A stretch of DNA of 46,192 nt from positions 1 to 46,192 of the forward strand of contig CAKOOQ010000004.1 of assembly GCA_934098555.1 (NCBI GenBank), read 5' to 3'. A model generated the notes under the pieces. It saw only the letters and a program-made list of their open reading frames with translations, was not told the origin of the DNA and searched no databases. A program made the position numbers and the translations under genes. Of the stretch, positions 22,490-29,530 are shown piece by piece (the stretch's first letter is position 1; each line of letters opens with the position of its first letter). The stretch comes from an uncultured Bacilli bacterium (GTDB lineage: Bacteria; Bacillota_I; Bacilli_A; RF39; UBA660).

Positions 22490-23509
22490 ATGAATGTTAA
22501 AATAGCGAATAAGTATGCTTTATTACTTGCTAATTTAGATGTCGATTTTATTAAAAGTGTGGAAGGTGAATTTACACCTGAAGAAATCATCATGCAATTT
22601 TCAAATTTCTTTTTTAATAAAATGATTCTTGATATTACGGCTATTAAAGATTATCAAGATATAACGAAAATTCAAGAACTTTCTGTAAATATGGACATGA
22701 GTAAAGTTATTTTACTTTTAGACGATTCAGAAGTAACGAACAGTCCTCGTTATTTATCTCAACTTGTCTCAATGGGAATCTATAACTTTACCAGAAATGT
22801 GGACGCCATTAAATTTTTAATTGACAACCCTAATACGTATAAAGATGTGGCTCAGTACCATCAACTTAACAATGTCATGACATACGAAGCACCAACTAAC
22901 CCTAATGCATCTATGGAAAATACGTCAGCGGGTTACGTAGAAAGACCACAAGTAAGAGTCATTGGTATTAAAAATGTTACAGAACATGCGGGAAGTACCA
23001 CCTTAACCTATTTATTAAAAAAGCAACTTGAAAAGAAATATAATGTGGTGGCTGTGGAAGTGGATGATAACGATTTTGTTTACTTAAATGATAAAAGTCT
23101 TCGTCACACATCACACATGGATTTACCAGGGTTTATTGCTTCTAATTATACGGCTGATGTCATTCTAGTGGATTTAAATAGCCAAGGCTCCATAAGTAGC
23201 TGTACCGAGGTTTTATACCTCATTGAACCAGGTCTTATCAAACTTAATAAACTCATTCGTAAAGATAAAGCTGCTTTTGATAAATTGAAAGGCAAAAAAA
23301 TTATCTTAAATCGCAGTGTCTTAAACAATAGTGATGTTGCTGATTTCGAATATGAATCACGTAGTAAAGTTTATTACAATGTCCCATACTTAGATGATAA
23401 GCTGGAAAATCACCAAGTTTTAACGGATATGCTTATAAAACTAGGTTTTGCCCGTTTAGACATTGAAGATGGCGAAAAAGGTGGTAAACTATTTAGTATC
23501 TTTAAGTAA
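22490..23509 (+). CDS. TadZ/CpaE-like protein with a degenerate P-loop
   Basis: This 339-residue cytoplasmic protein has an N-terminal receiver-like region (about 1-120, with KVILLLDDSEV and SMGIYNFTRNVDAI) and a MinD/ParA-type domain (about 155-330). TadZ/CpaE proteins place the Tad machine, often at the pole. The P-loop position reads EHAGSTTLTYLL where KGGVGKTT is usual, so both the signature Lys and the Walker A Lys are missing. ADVILVDLNSQG aligns with the second acidic motif. ATP binding is therefore doubtful; atypical P-loops are known in other TadZ proteins. It has an AGGAGG site 11 nt after the minor pilin and closes block B. Confidence 0.75.
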   Translation: MNVKIANKYALLLANLDVDFIKSVEGEFTPEEIIMQFSNFFFNKMILDITAIKDYQDITKIQELSVNMDMSKVILLLDDSEVTNSPRYLSQLVSMGIYNFTRNVDAIKFLIDNPNTYKDVAQYHQLNNVMTYEAPTNPNASMENTSAGYVERPQVRVIGIKNVTEHAGSTTLTYLLKKQLEKKYNVVAVEVDDNDFVYLNDKSLRHTSHMDLPGFIASNYTADVILVDLNSQGSISSCTEVLYLIEPGLIKLNKLIRKDKAAFDKLKGKKIILNRSVLNNSDVADFEYESRSKVYYNVPYLDDKLENHQVLTDMLIKLGFARLDIEDGEKGGKLFSIFK

Positions 23510-23510
23510 C

Positions 23511-23539
23511 TTTACAAGAACAAAAAAATATGCTATAGT
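23511..23539 (+). promoter_or_regulatory. Promoter of the type III antitoxin RNA
   Basis: TTTACA (23511-23516), 17 nt and TATAGT (23534-23539) preceded by TGC (extended -10). The transcript should start near 23546 and run through the repeats to the terminator at 23736. Confidence 0.7.
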
Positions 23540-23594
23540 ATGAATGTATTAAATGAGGGAGATATCATATAATACTTGTAAGCAGTTATGCTTA

Positions 23595-23707
23595 AAAAAG
23601 TTGGAATACCCTTGCCATAGTAGGGAATGAAAAAAGTTGGAATACCCTTGCCATAGTAGGGAATGAAAAAAGTTGGAATACCCTTGCCATAGTAGGGAAT
23701 GAAAAAA
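23595..23707 (+). repeat. Three 36-bp direct tandem repeats
   Basis: The unit begins A6-GTTGGAATACCC and ends TAGGGAATG. TTGG anchors fall at 23601, 23637 and 23673, an exact 36-bp period, and a fourth partial unit runs to about 23707. There are no spacers, so it is not a CRISPR array. Confidence 0.95.
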
Positions 23708-23711
23708 GTTT

Positions 23712-23736
23712 GGCTAGGTTTTACCTAGCCTTTTTT
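23712..23736 (+). terminator. toxI terminator
   Basis: GGCTAGGT (23712-23719) and ACCTAGCC (23723-23730) form a perfect 8-bp stem with a TTT loop, followed by six T, directly before the toxN ribosome binding site. Confidence 0.9.
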
Positions 23737-23750
23737 AGGAGATGAAGAAG

Positions 23751-24251
23751 ATGGTAAAAACATTAAAAATTTATTATTTAGATGAAGATTATATTAGTTA
23801 TCTTCGCCAATTTGATCCTAGAGTTGCCTATAACAAGAATAAAACTCGTCCATATGTTGGTGTCGTCTATACTTTTCATGGACAGGATTACTTTGCTCCT
23901 TTATCTTCACCTAAATCTAAACATTTAAAAATGAGTGAAAAAGCTATTGATGTTTTTAAAATAGATAGTGGAAATCTTGGCGTTGTTAATTTAAATAATA
24001 TGATTCCAACTCCGTCTTTTTGTCTTACAGAAGTTTTGCCTACAGTAAAGGATGTTAAATATAGAACTTTAATCGAGAATCAAACAACATTTTTGAATGA
24101 TAACAAAAGTAAATTGTTTACAAAAGTTAAACGATTTTGGTTACAGTTTGAAAAAGAAGTTTTACCTTCGAAGGTTAAAGATAGATGCTGCAATTTCATC
24201 TTATTAGAAGAAAAATGCAAAGATTATGTCCAAAATTTTATAAATGTATAG
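23751..24251 (+). CDS. toxN: ToxN/AbiQ-family type III toxin (endoribonuclease)
   Basis: This 166-residue protein has the ToxN/AbiQ layout: an N-terminal YISYLRQFDPRV, then RPYVGVVYTFHGQDYFAPLSSPKSKH, LGVVNLNNMIP and a C-terminal helical part with CCNFILLEEKC. ToxN-type toxins are endoribonucleases that cut mRNA, arrest growth and in several hosts abort phage infection. The upstream repeat RNA is the expected antidote. The ATG at 23751 is chosen because AGGAG at 23737-23741 is properly spaced; the ATG at 23742 abuts it. The gene sits between the Tad operon and spoIVA, interrupting neither, and ends with its own terminator, so it looks like a compact insertion. Confidence 0.85.
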   Translation: MVKTLKIYYLDEDYISYLRQFDPRVAYNKNKTRPYVGVVYTFHGQDYFAPLSSPKSKHLKMSEKAIDVFKIDSGNLGVVNLNNMIPTPSFCLTEVLPTVKDVKYRTLIENQTTFLNDNKSKLFTKVKRFWLQFEKEVLPSKVKDRCCNFILLEEKCKDYVQNFINV

Positions 24252-24256
24252 ATTGT

Positions 24257-24280
24257 CTAGGTGCTTACCTAGCTTTTTTT
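24257..24280 (+). terminator. toxN terminator
   Basis: CTAGGT (24257-24262) and ACCTAG (24267-24272) form a perfect 6-bp stem followed by CTTTTTTT. The stem repeats the CTAGGT/ACCTAG core of the toxI terminator, so the two hairpins that flank toxN are related. Confidence 0.8.
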
Positions 24281-24293
24281 GTAAATTATTGGT

Positions 24294-24319
24294 CTAAACG
24301 AAAATCCATTTCATATAGT
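24294..24319 (+). promoter_or_regulatory. Possible sigma-E promoter of spoIVA
   Basis: CATATAGT (24312-24319) differs by one base from the Bacillus sigma-E -10 pattern CATACAnT. A poor -35 (TAAA near 24294) lies about 14 nt upstream. spoIVA is a sigma-E gene in Bacillus, which supports the call, but the -35 match is weak. Confidence 0.35.
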
Positions 24320-24334
24320 GTTTTAGGTGATGAT

Positions 24335-25813
24335 ATGAATAAAAAAGAATTACTTGAGTCAATTGCCAAACGGGGAAATGGTGAGATTTACTTAGGTGTC
24401 GTGGGAGCTGTAAGAACAGGTAAAAGTACTTTTATTAAAAGAGTCATTGAAAACTTGGTGGTTCCTAATATTACAGATGAATATGAAAAGAAAAAATGTT
24501 TAGATGAGATTCCTCAAAGTGCTAAGGGTAAAACCATTATGACAACGGAGCCAAAGTTTGTTCCTTCAAGTGGGGCTAAATTAAAAATTGATGATTTTGA
24601 AGCTTCTATTAAGCTTGTTGATTGTGTTGGTTTTGTTATTCCTAATGCGTTAGGTTATATGGATGAAGAGGGAAATCCAAGAATGATAAAAACACCTTGG
24701 TTTTCGGAATCTGTGCCGTTTGTTGAAGCCGCCGAAATTGGTACAGAAAAGGTGATTAAAGATCATTCGACGATTGGTATTGTGGTTACCACGGATGGCT
24801 CATTTGGTGAGTTAAAAAGAGAAGATTATTTAGAAGCCGAAGAAAAAGTTATTGGTGAACTTATGAGTATCGGCAAACCTTTTATTATCGTTTTAAACAC
24901 AACGCATCCGGATAATCCAGAAACAAGAAGCATTAAAGAAAGTTTACAAGAGTCTTACAACGTACCGGTTTTACCTATTAATATTGAGAATATGGAAGAG
25001 CCCGAAATTTTAAGTATTTTAAAAGAAGCCTTATACGAATTTCCTGTTTTAGATATTGCTGTCGATATTCCTAAATGGGTTAATGTGTTACCCAATACAC
25101 ATGATATTAAAAAACACTACTTAGAAAAAATTAAAGAAAGTGTCGGTAGTGTAAATAAAGTTCGGGATGTCGAAGATATTATTACGCATTTTACCTCTTC
25201 GGAATATATTTCAAAAGCTTATATCAGCCATTTAGATACCTCTAATGGGGTGGTTAGTATTCGCTTAGAAAGTGATGATAGCTTATATCAAAGTGTTTTA
25301 AAAAGTTTAGTCGGTGATGCGGCAACTTCAAAAGCGGGTTTATTAAAAGTATTTACGACTTATGCGGAAGGTAAAGAAGAGCTAGAGGCTATTAAAGATG
25401 CTTTAAAACAAACGAAAACTACGGGTTATGGTATTGTTTATCCAACTCTTAACGATATGAAACTACAAACACCAGAGATTATTAAACAAGGTAATCGGTA
25501 TGGAGTAAAACTTCATGCGGTAGCAAGTTCTATTCATATGATGAAAGTAGAAGTGGAAAGTACTTTTGAACCCATTATTGGTTCCGAGTTACAAAGCAAA
25601 GAACTTATTAACTATTTAATGAAAGATTATCAAACAGACCCTTCTAGTATTTGGAAAAGTGAGATTTTTGGTCGAAGTTTAGATGTGATTGTTAAAGAAG
25701 GTATTCAAGCCAAACTTTCTATTATGCCGGAAAATACCCGTTATAAACTAAGTCAAACAGTGACAAAAATTGTAAACAAAGGGTCAAGTAATTTAATAGC
25801 CTTTGTTATATGA
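24335..25813 (+). CDS. spoIVA: Stage IV sporulation protein A, SpoIVA
   Basis: The ATG at 24335 (after AGGTGATG) gives 492 residues, the same length as Bacillus subtilis SpoIVA. SpoIVA is a TRAFAC-class ATPase that polymerises on the forespore surface to form the coat basement layer. It begins MNKKELLESIAKRGNGEIYL, with Walker A GVVGAVRTGKSTF (about 24-32), PQSAKGKTIMTTEPKFVP (sensor region), KLVDCVGFVIPNALGY (Walker B area) and ending in the C-terminal anchor NKGSSNLIAFVI. The open frame extends 150 nt further upstream into toxN without a ribosome binding site and is ignored. spoIVA next to hup matches the Bacillus gene order. Confidence 0.96.
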   Translation: MNKKELLESIAKRGNGEIYLGVVGAVRTGKSTFIKRVIENLVVPNITDEYEKKKCLDEIPQSAKGKTIMTTEPKFVPSSGAKLKIDDFEASIKLVDCVGFVIPNALGYMDEEGNPRMIKTPWFSESVPFVEAAEIGTEKVIKDHSTIGIVVTTDGSFGELKREDYLEAEEKVIGELMSIGKPFIIVLNTTHPDNPETRSIKESLQESYNVPVLPINIENMEEPEILSILKEALYEFPVLDIAVDIPKWVNVLPNTHDIKKHYLEKIKESVGSVNKVRDVEDIITHFTSSEYISKAYISHLDTSNGVVSIRLESDDSLYQSVLKSLVGDAATSKAGLLKVFTTYAEGKEELEAIKDALKQTKTTGYGIVYPTLNDMKLQTPEIIKQGNRYGVKLHAVASSIHMMKVEVESTFEPIIGSELQSKELINYLMKDYQTDPSSIWKSEIFGRSLDVIVKEGIQAKLSIMPENTRYKLSQTVTKIVNKGSSNLIAFVI

Positions 25814-25818
25814 CGAAA

Positions 25819-25845
25819 AAAATGCCTAAATATGGCATTTTTTCT
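25819..25845 (+). terminator. spoIVA terminator
   Basis: AAAAATGCC and GGCATTTTT form a perfect 9-bp stem around a 7-nt loop, with a T-run. Confidence 0.9.
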
Positions 25846-25896
25846 TGATTTTAAAGGTAAAGTTTGATAATTTTAATATGTAAGGGTAAGCCCTTA
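25846..25896 (+). promoter_or_regulatory. hup promoter and 5'UTR inverted repeat
   Basis: TTGATT (25846-25851), 16 nt and TAATTT (25868-25873, preceded by TGA) form a probable promoter. TAAGGG (25881-25886) and CCCTTA (25891-25896) with a TAAG loop make a perfect 6-bp hairpin at or just after the start of transcription. It may stabilise the mRNA or serve as an operator. Confidence 0.5.
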
Positions 25897-25924
25897 TTAG
25901 AATTTGAAAGGATGGACAGTTATT

Positions 25925-26197
25925 ATGTCAAGACAAGATTTAATCGATTATGTAGCAGAAGATACACAAATTAGCAAAGCAGAAGCTGGTCGTGTATTAG
26001 ATTCTATTTTAAAAGGAATTGAAAAAGGACTTATTGAATCAAAGGAAGTTACTTTTGTAGGTTTTGGTAAATTCTCTGTAAAAACTCGTGAAGCAAGAGA
26101 AGGTATTAATCCATCAACAAAAGAAAAAATCCAAATTCCTGCTAAAAATGCGGTTACATTTAAAGCTGGTAAAAAATTAAAAGATTCTGTTCAATAA
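25925..26197 (+). CDS. hup: HU family DNA-binding protein
   Basis: This 90-residue HU protein has the usual order: an N-terminal helical dimerisation part (MSRQDLIDYVAEDTQISKAE), VTFVGFGKFSVK, the DNA-binding arm with the INPSTKEKIQIPAKN region, and VTFKAGKKLKD. HU bends and compacts DNA and is abundant. The ATG at 25925 gives the normal start; a TTG 21 nt upstream is in frame but overlaps the AAAGGA site. It lies directly after spoIVA, as in Bacillus, and ends with a strong terminator. Confidence 0.96.
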   Translation: MSRQDLIDYVAEDTQISKAEAGRVLDSILKGIEKGLIESKEVTFVGFGKFSVKTREAREGINPSTKEKIQIPAKNAVTFKAGKKLKDSVQ

Positions 26198-26208
26198 GAG
26201 AATGTAAA

Positions 26209-26246
26209 AGAAACTATTAGAAAATAAAATTCTAGTAGTTTTTTTA
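26209..26246. terminator. Bidirectional terminator between hup and the M18 peptidase gene
   Basis: AAACTATTAGAA and TTCTAGTAGTTT form a 12-bp stem with one wobble pair and an A-rich loop, then a T-run. It ends both convergent genes. Confidence 0.85.
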
Positions 26247-27497
26247 TCTAATTTCTTTTAAAGAAGTTTTATAAAAAAGTTTCATCATGGCTTTTAAAGC
26301 TTCATAATCTTTTAAAGAACAGACTTCTAAAGAAGAATGCATAGCTAGTTCACCGATGCCGACATCAATAGAATTTACACTGACTTGTCTTAGACTTAAG
26401 CTACTTAAGGTAGAGCCTCCTGTTAAATCATTTTTTAAGGTAGCATCTTGGTAAGGAATTTTATTTATTTGACATAAATCTTTTAACAAGGAAGAAAAAG
26501 AAGCATCAGTGGTACTTTCTACTTCCTTTATAATAGCAAACCCTTTTCCTAAATAAACATTCCCAGTGAGGTCTTTATATTCGGGGTGATTGGGATGAAC
26601 CGCATGGGTATTATCCGAACTTATAATAAAACTTTTGGCTAAGGAAGAGGCTACATCCATTTTTAGGGATGCACTTATTCTTTTTAAGGTATCAATTAAA
26701 AAATCACTTTCCGCACCTTCTTTAGTAAGACTACCAATTTCTTCGTGATTAAATGTGCAAAAAAGATTAATATGAGAGGTTGCCTTAGTCTCTAAAAAAG
26801 CATAAAAAGATGCAGAGACACTGGTTATGTTATCGATACGAGGGGACAAGAGTAAATCGCTTTCGATTATTTCAGTAGCATCTTTATTATAAAGAAAAAA
26901 ATCATAGTCAAGGATTTCTTCACTCGCTTGTAAGTTTAGTTTTTTCCTTAATATTTTTTCAAAGTCTTTTTCATTTTTGGATAAACCTAAAATAGGTTGT
27001 AAATCTTTTTGCATATTAAGGTCAAGACTCGAATTAGCTTTATCATTTAAATGAATCGCGACACTAGGAATAATAGCCAAGGCTTCTTTTAAATCCACGA
27101 TTTGTTTTTGAATTTTCGTTTTCTTTTTGGTATACAATCTTCCTGCTAAAGACAACGGGTGATCTAACCAACCATAGTTTAAAAGACCCCCATAAGGCAT
27201 GACATTCACACTTAAATAATTTTCGGTGACGTTTGCCCCCTTTGGTTTTAAAAGAAAACTGGGAGTATCATTATGTGTCGTAATAATTTGGAAGTGGTCT
27301 TTTTTTGAGGGTACTTTAAAGGCTATTAAACTGGCATCATTACGAGTTACAAAGTAGTTTCCCTCTTGTAAATTCCATATATCCGTTTCTTTTAACTCCT
27401 TAAAATTATTTTTTAAAAGAATTTCCTTTAAAAAATAGGTACAGGTAAAGGTACAGGTTCCTTTTTCTAACATGTCTAAAAGTTCTTTGTTTTTCAT
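26244..27497 (-). CDS. M18 family aminopeptidase
   Basis: This 417-residue zinc aminopeptidase belongs to the M18 family (aspartyl aminopeptidase/ApeA type). Metal and catalytic motifs in order: TTHNDTPSFLLKPKG (HxD), MPYGGLLNYGWLDHPLSLAG, FNHEEIGSLTKEGAESDFL (catalytic Glu pair), SSDNTHAVHPNHPEY, and near the C-terminus the His in ELAMHSSLEV. It trims acidic N-terminal residues from peptides in the cytoplasm. The ATG at 27497 is preferred for a GTGATG ribosome binding site; the frame stays open upstream to 27599 but would run into the divergent pyk promoter. Confidence 0.93.
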   Translation of the reverse strand: MKNKELLDMLEKGTCTFTCTYFLKEILLKNNFKELKETDIWNLQEGNYFVTRNDASLIAFKVPSKKDHFQIITTHNDTPSFLLKPKGANVTENYLSVNVMPYGGLLNYGWLDHPLSLAGRLYTKKKTKIQKQIVDLKEALAIIPSVAIHLNDKANSSLDLNMQKDLQPILGLSKNEKDFEKILRKKLNLQASEEILDYDFFLYNKDATEIIESDLLLSPRIDNITSVSASFYAFLETKATSHINLFCTFNHEEIGSLTKEGAESDFLIDTLKRISASLKMDVASSLAKSFIISSDNTHAVHPNHPEYKDLTGNVYLGKGFAIIKEVESTTDASFSSLLKDLCQINKIPYQDATLKNDLTGGSTLSSLSLRQVSVNSIDVGIGELAMHSSLEVCSLKDYEALKAMMKLFYKTSLKEIR

Positions 27498-27527
27498 AAT
27501 CATCACAGATTTATTATGGGTAAACTC

Positions 27528-27556
27528 TTGATTTTTATACCTCTTTATAGTAAAAT
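27528..27556 (+). promoter_or_regulatory. pyk promoter
   Basis: TTGATT (27528-27533), 17 nt and TAAAAT (27551-27556) lie 30 nt before the pyk start. Confidence 0.6.
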
Positions 27557-27586
27557 CATTTTTGTTCGAAAAAGGAGTATATGGAT

Positions 27587-29002
27587 ATGAAAAAAACAAA
27601 AATTATTTGTAGTATAGGACCAAAAAGTAACACACCTGATGTGATGGAACAAATGGTTTTAGCTGGTATGAATGTAGCAAGAATTAACTTTTCACACGCT
27701 ACGATGGAAGAAAGACGCCAAGCTTTAGATACCGTTCGTGAAGTAAGAGAAAGAACCGGTTTAAGTATTGGTATTTTATGGGATACGAAAGGACCTGAAT
27801 TTAGATCTGGCGTTATGGAAAATGATGGTATTGATTTAGAAGAAGGTAAAACCGTTCGTCTTGTTAAAGAAAACGTTTTAGGAACAAGCGAAAGATTTTC
27901 GGTTAATCATCCAGAAGCTATTGATTCTTTAAATGTTGGTAATGTAGTTTTACTTGAAAATGCTAAAATGAAACTTGAAGTTATTAGTAAAGAAGAAGAT
28001 GGCGTAACATGTAAAATTGTTAGTGGCGGACACTTAGGTAACCGTAAGAGCATGAGTGCTCCAGGTGTTAAACTTGACATTCCATTTATTGGGGATGCTG
28101 ACAGAGACGATTTAATTTACGCTTGTGAAAACGGTGGTGAATTTGTTGCTTTATCTTTTGTTAACTGTGCTGAAGATGTTTTAGCAGCTAAAGAGTTATT
28201 AAAAGAACATGGTAGAGAAGACTTCCAAATTATTTGTAAAATTGAAAGTGCTTTAGGTATTGAAAACCTAGAAAGTATTTTAGATGTTTCCGATGGTATC
28301 ATGGTAGCTCGTGGTGACCTTGGAACCGAAATTCCAAGTGAACTTGTACCAATTGAACAAAAGAAAATGATTAAAGCTTGCCGTCGTCGTAATAAAGTAT
28401 GTATTGTTGCCACTGAAATGCTTGAAACAATGATGGAAAATGCACGTCCAAAAAGAGCTGAAACAAGTGATATTGCTAATGCTGTTTTAGATGGAACGGA
28501 TGCTGTTATGTTATCTGGTGAAACAACAATGGGTAAACACCCAATTGAAACCGTTGCTGCAATGGCTCGTATTTGTGAAGTTACGGAAAAATATGCGGAA
28601 TATAACATCGTTGAAGAAACACGTCTTGTTAACAATGTAAGAGATGCTATTGCCACATCTGTTGTAGATACGGCTAATCGTTTAAATGCTAAATTAATTA
28701 CAACAGCAACGGTTCATGGTAGAACGGCTCGTTTAATTAGTAACTTTAGACCAGTGGCACCGATTCTTGCTTTAACACCAAGTGCGAAAGATGGCCGTAG
28801 AATGATTTTAAATTATGGTATTTATCCTGTTGTTATGCCACTTATGAATTCTACTGATGAAGTGATTGGTAAAAGTATTGAAGAAGCCAAAAAATTCTTA
28901 CCACTTGAAAAAGATGATATCATCGTTATTACAGGTGGTTATCCAAATACGGATGATGACCGTACAACAAACCTAATGAAAATTGAACAAATTAAGGACT
29001 AA
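27587..29002 (+). CDS. pyk: Pyruvate kinase
   Basis: This 471-residue enzyme converts phosphoenolpyruvate and ADP to pyruvate and ATP. It shows KTKIICSIGPKSN, MNVARINFSHA, WDTKGPEFRSG, IICKIESALGIEN (catalytic Lys), MVARGDLGTEIP, ATEMLETMM and DGTDAVMLSGETTMGKHP, followed by the regulatory C-terminal domain. It lacks the extra C-terminal PEP-utiliser domain found in Bacillus. The ATG at 27587 is better spaced from AAAGGAG than the in-frame ATG at 27581. Codon use is strongly biased (GTT, CGT, AAA), as for an abundant glycolytic enzyme. It is divergent from the M18 peptidase gene. Confidence 0.97.
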   Translation: MKKTKIICSIGPKSNTPDVMEQMVLAGMNVARINFSHATMEERRQALDTVREVRERTGLSIGILWDTKGPEFRSGVMENDGIDLEEGKTVRLVKENVLGTSERFSVNHPEAIDSLNVGNVVLLENAKMKLEVISKEEDGVTCKIVSGGHLGNRKSMSAPGVKLDIPFIGDADRDDLIYACENGGEFVALSFVNCAEDVLAAKELLKEHGREDFQIICKIESALGIENLESILDVSDGIMVARGDLGTEIPSELVPIEQKKMIKACRRRNKVCIVATEMLETMMENARPKRAETSDIANAVLDGTDAVMLSGETTMGKHPIETVAAMARICEVTEKYAEYNIVEETRLVNNVRDAIATSVVDTANRLNAKLITTATVHGRTARLISNFRPVAPILALTPSAKDGRRMILNYGIYPVVMPLMNSTDEVIGKSIEEAKKFLPLEKDDIIVITGGYPNTDDDRTTNLMKIEQIKD

Positions 29003-29014
29003 TTTAACATTTGC

Positions 29015-29042
29015 TTGACTTTGTAAACTATCTTATTATAAA
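29015..29042 (+). promoter_or_regulatory. Promoter of the T4SS core block
   Basis: TTGACT (29015-29020), 16 nt and TATAAA (29037-29042) lie 34 nt before the first VirB2-like gene. Confidence 0.7.
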
Positions 29043-29076
29043 ATATGGTTATGTTAAAAAGAAATGAGGTTTAATT

Positions 29077-29463
29077 ATGGGTTTAATTGGAGCTGTTAAT
29101 TTTTGTAGAAATTCTGCCAATGTTTGGCAAATTGTTGGTTATGCATTCTTTATCTTTAAAATTATTATCCCAATTTTATTAATTGTTTGGGGTATGTTAG
29201 ATTTAGGTAGAGCCGTTGTAGCTGCGAAAGATGACGAAATTAAAAAAGCAACAAAGGCACTTGCTATGCGTGCTATTTCAGCCGTAGCCATTTTCTTTGT
29301 ACCTACTATTGTAGGAATAGTTTTAGGACTTGTTTCTAGCTTTAATAACGAAGATGTTAAAGATGACTGGAATGTATGTCGTACATGTATAACATCGCCA
29401 AGTGATTCTGATTGTGATAACGCTGCAAGATCTGCTTGGGATGGCGATATTGATATAAACTAG
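29077..29463 (+). CDS. VirB2-like two-helix T4SS pilin-family protein (1 of 6)
   Basis: This 128-residue protein is the bare domain of a family of six in this block: a Cys before helix 1 (NFCRNS), helix 1 (FFIFKIIIPILLIVWGMLDL), a Lys-rich cytoplasmic loop (AAKDDEIKKATKAL), helix 2 (ISAVAIFFVPTIVGIVLGLV), and a C-terminal tail with CRTC and a further Cys. This two-helix layout is that of VirB2/TrbC-type T4SS pilins. There is no signal peptide; the first helix is probably the export signal. Its ATG follows AAATGAGG, and a strong terminator follows, so it can be made alone and in larger amount than the others. Confidence 0.8.
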   Translation: MGLIGAVNFCRNSANVWQIVGYAFFIFKIIIPILLIVWGMLDLGRAVVAAKDDEIKKATKALAMRAISAVAIFFVPTIVGIVLGLVSSFNNEDVKDDWNVCRTCITSPSDSDCDNAARSAWDGDIDIN

Positions 29464-29486
29464 TGTGAAAAACACTAGTTTTTTTG
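29458..29486 (+). terminator. Terminator after VirB2-like gene 1
   Basis: AAACTAGTGT and AACACTAGTTT form a long, near-perfect stem around a GAAA-type loop, followed by a T-run. A closely related hairpin follows the next gene. Confidence 0.9.
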
Positions 29487-29530
29487 TGCGTTTGTTGCTA
29501 TAATTTATACATAAAGTTATGGTGATTGAG

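Larger units (their letters stand above)
23546..23736 (+). ncRNA. toxI: ToxI-like type III antitoxin RNA
   Basis: A transcript of about 190 nt contains three exact 36-nt tandem repeats, each holding CCCTTGCCATAGTAGGG (an imperfect hairpin) and an A6 run, and a short partial fourth. It has its own promoter and ends in a terminator directly before a ToxN/AbiQ-family gene. This is the standard layout of type III toxin-antitoxin systems. There the toxin cuts the precursor into repeat-length RNAs, usually at an A-rich site, and the processed RNAs bind and block the toxin. Leaky terminator read-through gives a low level of toxin mRNA. ToxI of Pectobacterium also uses 36-nt repeats. Confidence 0.85.

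Noticed and set aside
23595..23707. A 36-bp repeat that could suggest a CRISPR array
   Set aside because: The repeats are directly adjacent without spacers and are followed by a terminator and a ToxN-type gene; no cas genes are present. The type III antitoxin explanation fits every feature.
24185..24334. A 50-residue N-terminal extension of SpoIVA
   Set aside because: The extended frame runs through toxN and its terminator, has no ribosome binding site, and the shorter product has exactly the Bacillus SpoIVA length.
28117..28656. A 179-codon antisense frame inside pyk
   Set aside because: It is the reverse complement of strongly conserved pyruvate kinase codons and has no start signal or recognisable product.
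29077..29463. The first VirB2-like protein as a classical Flp pilin
   Set aside because: It has two helices joined by a Lys-rich loop and no prepilin-type leader, unlike the single-helix Flp-like pilins at 20980 and 21235.
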